Source of the DNA: Spirochaetaceae bacterium
Lineage (GTDB): Bacteria; Spirochaetota; Spirochaetia; SZUA-6; DRHE01
NCBI GenBank assembly: GCA_020353535.1
Contig: CP070696.1
Coordinates: forward strand, 3,279,356-3,326,578
DNA: 47,223 nucleotides
Direction: 5' to 3'
Below are positions 1-8,180 of the stretch, in pieces (within the stretch, counting starts at the first letter, position 1; every line of letters begins with the position of its first letter). A program made the position numbers and the translations under genes. The notes under the pieces are model-generated. The model was given only the letters and a program-made list of their open reading frames with translations, was not told the DNA's origin and did not search any database.

Positions 1-1101
1 GGGGTAGAGGATATCTGCGGCGGTCACGATCCCCGTCAGCGGGTTAGCAGCGATCAAGAGGGTTTGGTAGTTGTAGCTGTCATAACCCTGTCCGTTGAAG
101 AAGTACTGGGCGAACAGCGACAGATTCCAGTCCGACTTGAGGTAGCTGAATCCGGCGGTACCGGAAAAAAGGAGTTTGCCTTCGATGGTGTAGGTAGCCG
201 GCGGCGGGCTGAAGTCCACGAAGGTACGGTCCGAGCCCCACTGGAGCATGGCCTCTGCAAACAGGTCCAGATCCCGCAGTGGACCGGTCAGAGTGAGTAT
301 ACCCTTGGGGGTTAAATCGATCTGGTAGAAGCCGCCGATGCCCAGCTCGTAGCTGCCCAGCAGCAGCTCCAGCTTAGGCGCCACGGCGATCTGGCTCGGT
401 TCCTCCATATCATTGGTCACCAGGTAGAGGTAGGCGTTGTGGGCGGAGAAGGGAAGCTGCGCCTTTACTGCGATCGGACCCTCCCGTTCGGCTTCGGGAT
501 CCTCAGGATCGATAGAAACCAGGTTGAGCACATCGGCGGGGCTGAAGAAGTAACCCACCCCCCACTGAATGGTCTGCTTGCCTACCCGGAAAAACAGCAG
601 ATCTCTAATCTGGAAATCCGAGAACAGCTCGAAGATTTCGATCTCCCAGTCGGCGGGGTACTCGTAGGCTGTTTTGACCTTTCCAAACACCCGAAAATTC
701 CGCTCCGGCCGGGCGTCGAAATACAGGTCCGCTGCCAGCCTTGAGCTGAAGGTAGAGGCTCCTTCCTGCCAGAACCGCGCTTCCCAGGGAGCCGGATAGT
801 CGTCCCAAATAACCTGGGTGGTGAAGGTGAGGTCGAAGCTGCCGCCCCACTCCAGCTGTTCGGAGACCAGGAAGGTCTCCTCCGGGGCGACTTCTGACTG
901 TTCGACCGAATCTTCGAAGATGTCCGTTTCGAATAGATCCTCCCCAGTACCGTCATCCTCCCCGGATGCACCACCTTCAATCTCTCCCTCCTCTTCCAGG
1001 ATCTCCTCCTCGAACAGCGTGTCGAAGTCCTCCTCCTCCGCTTGAGCGAAGAGGGGGAGCGTCGGTATCAGCAGGAGCAGTCCGAGGGCGATCTTCTTCA
1101 T
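1..1101 (-). CDS. Predicted outer-membrane beta-barrel protein, 3' end outside window
   Basis: The reading frame stays open for 367 codons from the ATG at 1101 to the window edge, so the C-terminus is missing. It starts with a signal peptide (MKKIALGLLLLIPTLPLFAQA, about residues 1-21), followed by a very acidic low-complexity stretch at about 22-70. After that come alternating polar/aromatic segments typical of outer-membrane strands (for example FFRVGKQTIQWGVGYFFSP). The ATG overlaps the panB stop as ATGA (1098-1101), so it is probably co-transcribed with panB. I do not recognise a specific family; porin-like or another spirochaetal outer-membrane protein is the best reading. The acidic linker after the signal peptide is unusual and could bind cations or lie in the periplasm. 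The link to panB looks positional rather than functional. Confidence 0.7.
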   Translation of the reverse strand, partial: MKKIALGLLLLIPTLPLFAQAEEEDFDTLFEEEILEEEGEIEGGASGEDDGTGEDLFETDIFEDSVEQSEVAPEETFLVSEQLEWGGSFDLTFTTQVIWDDYPAPWEARFWQEGASTFSSRLAADLYFDARPERNFRVFGKVKTAYEYPADWEIEIFELFSDFQIRDLLFFRVGKQTIQWGVGYFFSPADVLNLVSIDPEDPEAEREGPIAVKAQLPFSAHNAYLYLVTNDMEEPSQIAVAPKLELLLGSYELGIGGFYQIDLTPKGILTLTGPLRDLDLFAEAMLQWGSDRTFVDFSPPPATYTIEGKLLFSGTAGFSYLKSDWNLSLFAQYFFNGQGYDSYNYQTLLIAANPLTGIVTAADILYP

Positions 1102-1964
1102 TTCTTCAGCTGCTTACGAAGCTGTTCGACCGTTTCTGCGGCCATACCGAAGGAGTGCTCCTCACCGGGAAAATCCGCGGAGCGGACGTCGTTGATGAAC
1201 TCCGAGACCGCCTCGACCTGGGTCGTATACACGTCGGCGTAGACTTTAACGAACTTCGGGGTAAAGCGCTTGAACAGACCCACCATGTCGTGGAGCACCA
1301 GCACCTGGCCGTCACAACCCACCCCTGCTCCGATCCCCACCGTGGGGATGCGAACCTTCTCTGTGATCAAGGCGGCCAACTCTTTGGGGATGGCCTCCAG
1401 AATAAGGGCAAAGGCTCCAGCCTCTTCAAGGGCCACCGCATCCTCGAACACCTTCTTTGCCTGATCGATGGATTTGCCCTGCACCTTGAACCCTCCCAGC
1501 AGGGCTGCGGTCTGCGGAGTCAGACCGATGTGACCGAACACCGGAATGCCGGCGCGGTGGATGGCGGCCACGGTTTCGGCCATGCCCTGCCCGCCTTCCA
1601 GCTTTATCGAATCGGCAAGACCGTCTTTATAGAGGATTCCCGCATTGGTCACCGCCTGTTGGACGGAGATGTTGTAGGACATGAAGGGCATATCGGATAC
1701 CACGTGGGCCCGTTTAACCGCCCGGGTCACCGCTTGGGTGTGGGCGAGCATCTCTTCCATGGTGACCGGGACGGTGTCCCTGTAGCCAAGCTCCACCATG
1801 CCCAGGGAATCTCCGACTAGGATTACGTCGATCCCCGCCTCGTCCACGATCAGACCCTGAGGGTAGGAGTAGGCGGTGATCATCGAGATTTTTTGTCTCT
1901 TCTCCTTCATGCTCCAGAGGTCGGAGATCATTACTTTTTTGATTTCTTTGCTGGCATCGCTCAT
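1098..1964 (-). CDS. panB: 3-methyl-2-oxobutanoate hydroxymethyltransferase
   Basis: The product is 288 residues, slightly longer than the usual 260-280. It catalyses the first committed step of pantothenate synthesis, transferring a hydroxymethyl group from methylene-tetrahydrofolate to 2-oxoisovalerate to give ketopantoate in the cytoplasm. Family motifs are clear: ITAYSYPQGLIVDEAGIDVI near the N-terminus, VGDSLGMVELGY (metal-binding Asp), the FGHIGLTPQ motif, and IGIGAGVGCDGQVLV with HDMVGLF in the C-terminal half. The ATG at 1964 is preceded by AAAGGA. It is divergent from the P1 peptidase-panE pair, so panB and panE flank a shared 211-bp intergenic region. The identification is secure. 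Confidence 0.96.
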   Translation of the reverse strand: MSDASKEIKKVMISDLWSMKEKRQKISMITAYSYPQGLIVDEAGIDVILVGDSLGMVELGYRDTVPVTMEEMLAHTQAVTRAVKRAHVVSDMPFMSYNISVQQAVTNAGILYKDGLADSIKLEGGQGMAETVAAIHRAGIPVFGHIGLTPQTAALLGGFKVQGKSIDQAKKVFEDAVALEEAGAFALILEAIPKELAALITEKVRIPTVGIGAGVGCDGQVLVLHDMVGLFKRFTPKFVKVYADVYTTQVEAVSEFINDVRSADFPGEEHSFGMAAETVEQLRKQLKK

Positions 1965-2060
1965 CGATTTGGTCCTTTTATGGTGCTATGTGTAAGTGAA
2001 GTTTTATCTAAAAACAGGCGACCCTTCAAGAAACCTTTTCTTCAGTGATCTACGTGCGTG

Positions 2061-2090
2061 TTGACAACGAGTTGGCGGAGTCACTACAGT
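2061..2090 (+). promoter_or_regulatory. Sigma-70 promoter for P1 peptidase-panE
   Basis: There is a perfect -35 TTGACA at 2061-2066, an 18-bp spacer, and a -10 TACAGT at 2085-2090. The predicted start lies near 2097, giving a leader of about 79 nt before the TTG start at 2176. It sits in the 1965-2175 gap between divergent panB and the peptidase gene; I see nothing else convincing in that gap. Confidence 0.5.
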
Positions 2091-2175
2091 TAGAATCTGC
2101 TTACCAGCGTGTTGCAGAGCACTGCCGCAACCTAGACGAACAGGAGTTTCATTAAGAAATACAAGGAGTCATGCA

Positions 2176-3141
2176 TTGAACGATGCAATAACCGATGTCC
2201 CAGGCATAGAAGTAGGTCACGCCCAGGATCTCCAAGCCGGCACAGGTTGCACCGTGATCCTGTGCAGGGACGGCGCAACCCCGGGAGTCAGTGTCCACGG
2301 CGGCGCCCCGGCCACCCGGGAAACCGACTGCCTGCGGCCGGAAAACATGGTCACGGAAGTCCACGCGGTTGTACTTACCGGCGGTAGCGCCTATGGTTTG
2401 GACTGCGCCGGCGGGGTGATGCGCTATCTGGAGGAGCAGGGAATCGGCTACCATGTCGGCCCGACCAGAGTTCCCATCGTTCCAACCGCCGGGCTCAACG
2501 ATCTGGGATTTGCGGATCATCGAATCCGCCCGGACGCAGCCATGGGCTATCAGGCTTGCCTCAACACTTCGGGTAGCAATAAGGAGCAGGGCAATGTCGG
2601 TGCCGGTACGGGAGCCGCGATAGGTCGCCTGGAGGGTAATGCCCGGGGAATGGTGAAGGGCGGGCTGGGGGTGGCCAGCTTCTCCATTGGGGAGCTGATC
2701 GTAGGAGCCATCGTCGCCGTTAACTGCAATGGAGACGTGATGGATCCGGAAAGCGGTGAAATCCTCGCGGGAACTCTCAATCCGGAACGTACGAGAGTGG
2801 CCGGAGCTATGCGGCTGCTCACGACCCGGAACGAGCAGTACAAAGAAGGCTTCCCATCCAACACCACCATTGGGGTGGTGGCCACCAACGCCCGTCTCGA
2901 CAAATCCATTGCCACCCGCATAGCCATGATGGCCCAGGATGGGTACGCCCGAACGATAATTCCGATCCATACCCTCGGCGACGGTGATGTGACCTTCTGC
3001 CTGTCCACCGGGAAGCTGCAGGCGGATCTCAATAGAGTCGGTGCCATCGCCGCGATGGTTATGGCCCGGGCGGTGGTCAAAGCCGTGAAGGCTGCGGAAG
3101 TCCTGCACGGAGTCCCCGCATACAAGGATTTGGCGAAATGA
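2176..3141 (+). CDS. P1 family (S58/DmpA-BapA-like) self-processing aminopeptidase
   Basis: The 321-residue product belongs to the N-terminal nucleophile P1 family (DmpA, BapA, NylC). These enzymes cleave their own chain and then use the exposed Ser/Thr to hydrolyse peptides or amides, often removing N-terminal beta-amino acids. The N-terminal signature DVPGIEVGHAQD and the motif LTGGSAYGLDCAGGVMRYLE match the family. The likely cleavage point is N229-T230 in SNTTIGVVATNA, leaving Thr as nucleophile as in NylC-type members. The start is TTG at 2176 because AAGGAG lies 7 nt upstream and the nearby ATG at 2171 meets a stop after two codons. The stop overlaps the panE start as ATGA, so the two are coupled. 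Substrate is not determinable from sequence; pantothenate neighbours suggest beta-alanine release. Confidence 0.88.
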   Translation: MNDAITDVPGIEVGHAQDLQAGTGCTVILCRDGATPGVSVHGGAPATRETDCLRPENMVTEVHAVVLTGGSAYGLDCAGGVMRYLEEQGIGYHVGPTRVPIVPTAGLNDLGFADHRIRPDAAMGYQACLNTSGSNKEQGNVGAGTGAAIGRLEGNARGMVKGGLGVASFSIGELIVGAIVAVNCNGDVMDPESGEILAGTLNPERTRVAGAMRLLTTRNEQYKEGFPSNTTIGVVATNARLDKSIATRIAMMAQDGYARTIIPIHTLGDGDVTFCLSTGKLQADLNRVGAIAAMVMARAVVKAVKAAEVLHGVPAYKDLAK

Positions 3142-4073
3142 AGATCGGAATAGTAGGAGCCGGAGCCATGGGATCGTTGTTCGGCGGCAGGCTGTCCCAA
3201 TCCGGTCAGGAGGTGCTGCTCTACGATATCAACCGGGAGCACGTGGTAGCAATCCAGAAGGAGGGCCTGGCGATCGAGGATCTGGCCAGCGGCCGGCGGG
3301 AGGTATGCCACCCTGCCGCCACGACCCAGGCCGAAGATCTCGGGAATGTACAGTTCCTGGTCATCTTCGTAAAGTCCGCCGCCACGGAAGAAGTTGCCCG
3401 CCAGTTTTTCGGAATCAGCGGCGGGCAGACCATTGCCGTGACCATGCAGAACGGTCTTGGAAATGAGGGGATCCTCAAAAAATACTTCGGCAGAGAGAGA
3501 ACCGCTGCGGGTGTGACCTCCCAGGGAGCCACCTTCCTGGCTGCCGGGAGGATCCGTCACGCCGGTCGGGGACCGACCCACCTCTGCATGTCCGACCGGA
3601 ACAACGAAAAACTAGAGGCGTTTGTCGATGCCCTGAATCGAGCCGGACTGGAAACGGATCTGGAGGCGAACATCGACGATCTGATCTGGAGCAAGCTCAT
3701 CATTAATGTGGGCATCAACGCATTGACCGCCCTTACCGGGCTTCCCAATGGGCGACTCCTCGAGTTTCCCGACTGCAAGGCGCTCATGGCCGAGCTGGTG
3801 GCGGAGGCGGTGACGGTGGCCGAGAAAAAGGGAATAGGTCTGACCTATGCCGATCCATTGCAGATGGTGTGCCAGGTGGCGGAGAAGACGGGAAGCAATC
3901 GCTCCTCGATGCTCCAGGATTTCGACAGAAGGAAGCCCTCCGAGATCGATTTCATAAACGGTGCGATTGTACGGGAGGCGGAGGAGTTGGGTTTAGAGGT
4001 CCCGGTGAACCGGGCCGTCACCCGCCTGGTGCGTACCCTGGATGCCGTTCATCTGGAAAACAGCGCCGGCTAA
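3138..4073 (+). CDS. panE: 2-dehydropantoate 2-reductase (ketopantoate reductase)
   Basis: The product is 311 residues, the usual length. It reduces ketopantoate to pantoate with NADPH, the step after PanB. The N-terminus has the Rossmann motif GIVGAGAMGSLFGGRL. The central region MQNGLGNEG and the C-terminal lysine/Asn region SKLIINVGINALTALTGLPNG are characteristic of ApbA/PanE, with SSMLQDFDRRKPSEIDFING as the substrate-binding C-terminal motif. It is translationally coupled to the preceding peptidase by an ATGA overlap. Its stop codon overlaps the stop of the convergent mrpD gene by 4 bp, leaving no room for a separate terminator. Other PanE-like reductases exist, but panB close by makes the pantothenate role likely. 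Confidence 0.94.
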   Translation: MKIGIVGAGAMGSLFGGRLSQSGQEVLLYDINREHVVAIQKEGLAIEDLASGRREVCHPAATTQAEDLGNVQFLVIFVKSAATEEVARQFFGISGGQTIAVTMQNGLGNEGILKKYFGRERTAAGVTSQGATFLAAGRIRHAGRGPTHLCMSDRNNEKLEAFVDALNRAGLETDLEANIDDLIWSKLIINVGINALTALTGLPNGRLLEFPDCKALMAELVAEAVTVAEKKGIGLTYADPLQMVCQVAEKTGSNRSSMLQDFDRRKPSEIDFINGAIVREAEELGLEVPVNRAVTRLVRTLDAVHLENSAG

Positions 4074-5791
4074 AACCCGAGAGCGCCCCTGAGAAATCCC
4101 CCAAATACGCCTCCCGCAGCAGCGAACAGGAGCACCGCGACCACCACCAGGAGCAGGGCGCTGTCCAGGGAGAGGCGAAGTCCCCTGAGCATCTTGAGCA
4201 TCCTGCGCACGAACGAAGTCCGTACAAGCAGATACAGCATCCCGCCGACGGCGGCAGTGGCAGCTGCCTCTGCCAGATGTCGGGTCGTGTATATGGACTG
4301 GGGTGAGGATCGGGCAGCTCCTACAGCCGGAGCGATCACCATTTCCGTCATGAACCGGGGCGCCAATCCCCCGGCCAGGCAGAGCAGGGCAAGCAGCGAG
4401 AGAGCACAGATGCACCAGGGAGACATCCGGAGATTTCCTGCAGGTGTATGGGCAGAGATCGAGGTATTCCCGGATTTCCGGCTCCACCGGAACATACCTG
4501 ACAGTTTGATCATCGAAGCTGCTGTGCCGACCGCGGTCAGGCGCAGGGCGGTAGCCAGCAGCGGCGAGGTCTTGAACAGTGAGCTCACCAGGGTCTTGCT
4601 GACGAAGCCGTTGAAGGGTGGCAGCCCGCTGATGGAAAGCGCCCCGACCGCAAAGAATGCCAAAAGCCAGGGGCGGGGATTGCTGCGATCGTAGCGTTCC
4701 AGGTTCCGCTCCCCTGTCAGATGGATCAAGGAACCCACCGACAGGAACAGCAGGCTCTTGAACAGGGAGTGGCTCAGTATGTGGGCCAGGGAGGCGATCA
4801 AGGCCGAAGTACCCGCCTGTGAGGCTGCGCCGAAGGCCGCGGCAATCAGGCCCATTTGCGACACGGAGTGGAAGGCCAGCAGACGCTTGCTGTCGGTCTG
4901 GCTCAAAGCCAGGATCACGGCCAGGAGCGCGGTAGCGGGACCGAGCCAGCGAAAGAGAGCCTGCATCCCCGTGGCTGCAAAGGCGGAGAGGATACGCCAC
5001 ACGGCCAGAAACGAGATCTTGATCATAACTCCGGACAGCAGTGCCGAAACCGGATGGGGGGCAACGGCGTGAGCCTCCGGCAGCCAGGTGTGCAGCGGTA
5101 CGAATGCGGCTTTCAAACCGATGCCTACTGTCAGAGCCGCCGCGGCCAGAGCGAGGATTTGGGCGGTTTCGGGAACCCGGGCAGTCTGGAGACCGGCGCC
5201 GCCCGAAAGGTTTGCTGCTATCAGCCTCAGTGAGAAGGTACCCGTAGCCTGGTAGACCAGGAATAGACCTAGGAGGAATACGGCCACGGACAGCGAGCTG
5301 AGCAGCAGATAGCGGAGAGCAGCCCAAAGGCTGTTTGCGTTGAGGAAATAGGCAATCAGGATATAGGAAGCGATGGATACGATCTCTATGAACACGAACA
5401 GGTTGAACAGGTCGACGGTAAGAATCACTCCCTCCATTCCCGCCAGCAGCATGAGAAAGAAAAAGAAGAAATCGCTTCTGTAGCGCCCCTCGCCGAAGGC
5501 AAAGAGCAGGGCGCAAAGGCCGACAACGGTTCCCATCACTGAGGTGGTCCAGGCCAGGGCGTCGAGATACAGGGCGATACCCAGAGGTTCGAGCCAGCCT
5601 CCCATGGAATAGGTGATCGCTCCCTGGTTTCGGAGCACGGGCAGAAGTAACCCCAGAATCAGAAGACTCCCCGCTACCGAGACCGCGGCAACGATCCGAG
5701 CCAGCAGGGGGCGGCGGAACAGACGAGCCAGGAGGCAGAACAGACTGGCCGTAAAGGGCAGTAGAATCAACAGGGGGAGGGCTTCAGTCAT
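4070..5791 (-). CDS. mrpD: Mrp-type antiporter subunit D (ND5/NuoM-like)
   Basis: A 573-residue polytopic membrane protein of the proton-conducting family shared by complex I and Mrp antiporters. The key transmembrane Glu motif FVFIEIVSIASYILIAYFL and the signature KAAFVPLHTWLPEAHAVAPH, followed by PVSALLSGVMIKISF, are present. In the WAALRYLLLSS segment an Arg sits where related subunits usually carry Lys. The last 70 or so residues extend beyond a typical MrpD (about 500) and include another hydrophobic segment. It is the last gene of the operon and overlaps mrpC by 8 bp. No MrpA-sized partner occurs in the operon, so this is the only large antiporter-like subunit. Sodium, potassium or lithium specificity cannot be read from sequence. 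Confidence 0.92.
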   Translation of the reverse strand: MTEALPLLILLPFTASLFCLLARLFRRPLLARIVAAVSVAGSLLILGLLLPVLRNQGAITYSMGGWLEPLGIALYLDALAWTTSVMGTVVGLCALLFAFGEGRYRSDFFFFFLMLLAGMEGVILTVDLFNLFVFIEIVSIASYILIAYFLNANSLWAALRYLLLSSLSVAVFLLGLFLVYQATGTFSLRLIAANLSGGAGLQTARVPETAQILALAAAALTVGIGLKAAFVPLHTWLPEAHAVAPHPVSALLSGVMIKISFLAVWRILSAFAATGMQALFRWLGPATALLAVILALSQTDSKRLLAFHSVSQMGLIAAAFGAASQAGTSALIASLAHILSHSLFKSLLFLSVGSLIHLTGERNLERYDRSNPRPWLLAFFAVGALSISGLPPFNGFVSKTLVSSLFKTSPLLATALRLTAVGTAASMIKLSGMFRWSRKSGNTSISAHTPAGNLRMSPWCICALSLLALLCLAGGLAPRFMTEMVIAPAVGAARSSPQSIYTTRHLAEAAATAAVGGMLYLLVRTSFVRRMLKMLRGLRLSLDSALLLVVVAVLLFAAAGGVFGGFLRGALGF

Positions 5792-6128
5792 CGCTGTTTT
5801 TGGCCAGCTCTTCTATCCTCTGCCGGCTCACCGTGCCCCAGTGCTTGTAGATACGCAGTACGATAGCCAGGGCCACCGCGGTCACGCAGATGCCGATCAC
5901 GATTGCGGTAAGCATGACCGCCTGGGGCAGGGGATCCACGATATCCCGTACTCCCACCAGCAGTATCGGAGCCTCACTGCCGGAGAGGGACCCCCCCCAG
6001 ACGAACAGGATCACCAAGGCGCTGTTGAGAATGCTCAGGGACATGACCTTCTTGATCAAATTGTCCGTCAGGATGATCCCGCCGATGCCGACCAGAATCA
6101 GAAGCAGTATGATAACGGCGGCCAACAC
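5784..6128 (-). CDS. mrpC: Mrp antiporter subunit C (NuoK-like)
   Basis: A 114-residue protein with three predicted membrane helices, homologous to NuoK. Family signature residues include the loop LIKKVMSLSILNSALVILFVW and the downstream ILVGVRDIVDPLPQAVMLTAIVIGICVTA. The latter contains the DPLPQALVLTAIVI-like motif characteristic of MrpC/MnhC. The start is GTG at 6128, immediately after the mrpB stop, with GGAGG about 5 nt upstream inside mrpB. It overlaps mrpD by 8 bp. It forms part of the membrane arm of the antiporter. Confidence 0.94.
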   Translation of the reverse strand: MLAAVIILLLILVGIGGIILTDNLIKKVMSLSILNSALVILFVWGGSLSGSEAPILLVGVRDIVDPLPQAVMLTAIVIGICVTAVALAIVLRIYKHWGTVSRQRIEELAKNSDD

Positions 6129-6545
6129 TCATTCCTCCCGCAGCAGGGAGAAGAGAATCAGGGTAATGCCCGCCCCGACTTCCAGGCCGATAACCAGGTT
6201 GAGGAAGAGGATGAATCCCGCGCTAGGTACATCTCCGATTCCTCCCAGCGGCAGGAAATTTCCCAGAAAGGATACGCCCACCGCTATACCGGCGGCTGCC
6301 ATGGCCAGAAACAGGGCGAAGGCCGCGATTTCGATGGCGTTTACAGCCCTGGAGGTAAACAGGCTGCGGGTCGCCTCCACCCCCCGGGAAAGGCAGAGAA
6401 GCAGGATTGCGGAGGACAGCACGGCTCCCCCCTGAAACCCTCCACCCGGGGAGAGATGGCCGTAGGAGATGAGGTAAAGACCGAAGAGCAGGATGAAGGG
6501 AACGAGCTTGCGTGAGATAAGATCCACGATCTTCGATTCTTTCAC
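6129..6545 (-). CDS. mrpB: Mrp antiporter subunit B (MnhB domain)
   Basis: A 138-residue four-helix membrane protein. The motif YGHLSPGGGFQGGAV is diagnostic of the MnhB domain. The C-terminus has GLEVGAGITLILFSLLREE, also typical. It starts with GTG at 6545, directly abutting the upstream MbhE-like gene, and ends right before the mrpC start, so it is translated as part of the coupled operon. Confidence 0.93.
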   Translation of the reverse strand: MKESKIVDLISRKLVPFILLFGLYLISYGHLSPGGGFQGGAVLSSAILLLCLSRGVEATRSLFTSRAVNAIEIAAFALFLAMAAAGIAVGVSFLGNFLPLGGIGDVPSAGFILFLNLVIGLEVGAGITLILFSLLREE

Positions 6546-6845
6546 TCACTTGGCTCCAGTAAACAGGACGACCGCCGCAACGGAGAGGACCAGCACGATC
6601 GTCTCGCCGAGTGTGTCAAAAGCCCTGTAACCGAGGTAGATCGCCGAAACGAGGTTGATCGCCCCTGTTTCCTTCACGCCGTGAAGGAAGAAGTGATCCC
6701 GCAGGTGGTAGACAGCCTCCCCTTCGGGATCGGGCACCGTACCTGCTGACTGCGGGGAAAACAGCGGTTCCATCGCAGTGAGAGCCAGTACACCCAGGCA
6801 CAAGAGAAGCAGGGCGGTGGCACACCACAATAGGATCCTGCCCAC
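6546..6845 (-). CDS. Small MbhE-like subunit (MrpA C-terminal tail as separate gene)
   Basis: A 99-residue membrane protein with one N-terminal helix and one or two C-terminal helices. The stretch GAINLVSAIYLGYRAFDTLGE matches the end of MrpA or the separate MbhE subunit of membrane-bound hydrogenase and Group 2 Mrp complexes. It starts with GTG at 6845, 2 nt after the stop of the DUF4040 gene. In canonical Mrp operons this segment is fused to the large MrpA; here it is a stand-alone gene. Confidence 0.85.
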   Translation of the reverse strand: MGRILLWCATALLLLCLGVLALTAMEPLFSPQSAGTVPDPEGEAVYHLRDHFFLHGVKETGAINLVSAIYLGYRAFDTLGETIVLVLSVAAVVLFTGAK

Positions 6846-6847
6846 GG

Positions 6848-7078
6848 CTATTTCTCCGGGCTCCGTGTCTTTCGAACCGCCTGAATAAACAACGCCGTGG
6901 CAACACCGGCACCCACGGCTGCTTCGGCAATGGCCAGATCCGGAGCGTGGAGCACGAAAAACAACAGCGCACAGATCAGAGAGAAAACGCCCAGCACGAT
7001 CACCGCTGTCAGCAAATCGCGGAAGCTGAGTGCAAGGATCGCGAGCAGGAGCAGCAGGAGCAGAAGTGCCGCAGTCAT
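6848..7078 (-). CDS. Small DUF4040/MbhD-like subunit (MrpA tail)
   Basis: A 76-residue membrane protein with an all-hydrophobic N-terminal helix, MTAALLLLLLLLAILALSF. The segment VLHAPDLAIAEAAVGAGVATALFI is the conserved core of the DUF4040/MbhD family and of the matching domain in MrpA. The ATG at 7078 overlaps the mrpG stop as ATGA; an upstream extension of the same frame is open but is only the mrpG shadow. With the next gene it supplies the two C-terminal MrpA domains without the MrpA N-terminal antiporter domain. Confidence 0.88.
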   Translation of the reverse strand: MTAALLLLLLLLAILALSFRDLLTAVIVLGVFSLICALLFFVLHAPDLAIAEAAVGAGVATALFIQAVRKTRSPEK

Positions 7079-7377
7079 GAGCGCTGTTTTCTCCCCCAAG
7101 GCATCAGCCCCCTCATCCAGGCTGAGCGTCCGATGATGTGTGCCGAGACCGGGCTGGTGATCAGGAAAAAAAGCGCCACCACCAGGATGCGCCAGGTCAT
7201 GGGATCCCATCCCTTGAGAAGCATACAGGCCAGCAGGATAGAAAAAACCGAGGTGGTACTGCACTTGGCTGCGGCGTGCAGACGGGTGAAAACGTCGGGG
7301 AAGCGCAGAACACCGATGTTTCCGGTTATTCCGAAAAAGACACCCAGAACAAGAAAGGCAGCGGCTGCCCAAATCAT
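7075..7377 (-). CDS. mrpG: Mrp antiporter subunit G
   Basis: A 100-residue three-helix protein. The motif GNIGVLRFPDVFTRLHAAAKCSTT is the MnhG/MrpG signature (FPDxxTRLHAxxK). The downstream helix pair ends FFLITSPVSAHIIGRSAW, also typical (LTSPVSAHxIGRAA). The ATG at 7377 overlaps the mrpF stop and its own stop overlaps the start of the DUF4040 gene, giving tight translational coupling on both sides. Confidence 0.95.
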   Translation of the reverse strand: MIWAAAAFLVLGVFFGITGNIGVLRFPDVFTRLHAAAKCSTTSVFSILLACMLLKGWDPMTWRILVVALFFLITSPVSAHIIGRSAWMRGLMPWGRKQRS

Positions 7378-7646
7378 GACGGCTGCTCCTTGCGCCACAA
7401 GGCGCGGGCGATGGCCAACATTCCGATAAAACCCAGGATCGCATAGACCAGGGCGACGTCCAGGAAGATCGCCCTGTCCAGCTTGAGAGCCGCCAGCACC
7501 AGTATGGCCAGTACCTGGGAGGCTGTAAGATTCAAACCGATCATCCGGTCCTCCGGCTCCGGTCCGATCACCACCCGTACCAGGCTCAAGGCTGTTACCC
7601 CGATAAGGCTGTATATGGCCGCGTCCAGAATCAGTGCTACATCCAT
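7374..7646 (-). CDS. mrpF: Mrp antiporter subunit F
   Basis: A 90-residue protein with three predicted helices. The motif VVIGPEPEDRMIGLNL, with the helix LDVALVYAILGFIGMLAIAR, is the MnhF/MrpF signature (GPxxxDRxxALD and DVALVYALLGFIG). ATG start at 7646. The 21-nt gap from mrpE is the largest between adjacent subunit genes in this operon. Confidence 0.95.
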   Translation of the reverse strand: MDVALILDAAIYSLIGVTALSLVRVVIGPEPEDRMIGLNLTASQVLAILVLAALKLDRAIFLDVALVYAILGFIGMLAIARALWRKEQPS

Positions 7647-7667
7647 GATCTTCGTACCTCCCCCGTG

Positions 7668-8180
7668 CTATACCCAAATCCTTCTGAGCCAGCGCTCGAA
7701 GGGTCGGGCAATCAAACGGGCGGCATACCCCGAGTGGGTGGTCGAGGCTTCCAGCCAATGTACGACCAGATGATCCTCGTCCAGGTCGAGGGTGAGGGTT
7801 CCCGGTGTAAGGGTGATGGAGTTGGCCAGTGCTACCCGGGCCAGATCGGAGCGAAGGCGGCTGCGGAAATGCACGATTCTTGGCGTGATGTTGCCGGTGA
7901 TGACTTTCCAGGCGATACGGAAGGAAGCGACGTACACTTTCACTACGATCAGGATGAGGTAGCCGATCAACAGGTAGATCCGGGGAATGAGGGCTCGCCG
8001 CGCCACCTCCTGAACGTCGATAAAAAGATGGTAGGTCAGAAAGGCGACGATGGTCGAGAAGAACAAGCCGAGAAGCAGGGGAAACGCAGCCACGGTGCCT
8101 GTGAACAGGAGCCAGCCGGCCATGAGATGGATCATGGTCAGGACGATCCGAATTATTTTCCACTTCACAATCGCGTTCAT
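7668..8180 (-). CDS. mrpE: Mrp antiporter subunit E
   Basis: A 170-residue protein with N-terminal helices and a cytosolic C-terminal domain. The stretch ITLTPGTLTLDLDEDHLVVHWLEA is the conserved MnhE/MrpE motif (ITLTPGTLxxxxxxxxLxVH). The ATG at 8180 directly follows the stop of the EIIA gene (8181), so it is coupled to the regulatory genes. This coupling is why I treat the PII-like and EIIA proteins as part of the same functional unit. Confidence 0.95.
   Translation of the reverse strand: MNAIVKWKIIRIVLTMIHLMAGWLLFTGTVAAFPLLLGLFFSTIVAFLTYHLFIDVQEVARRALIPRIYLLIGYLILIVVKVYVASFRIAWKVITGNITPRIVHFRSRLRSDLARVALANSITLTPGTLTLDLDEDHLVVHWLEASTTHSGYAARLIARPFERWLRRIWV

Noticed and set aside
2012..2155. 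Open frame that could encode a 36-residue peptide from GTG 2045, ending shortly before the P1 peptidase gene
   Set aside because: No ribosome site, no recognisable family, and the good promoter for the next genes lies inside it. The peptide is probably not made.
2152..3108. Long open frame antisense to the P1 peptidase gene
   Set aside because: Fully opposite a well-conserved gene, with no family motif; GC-rich shadow.
5613..6515. 300-codon open frame antisense to mrpB, mrpC and mrpD
   Set aside because: The minus-strand genes have clear Mrp motifs; this frame has none.
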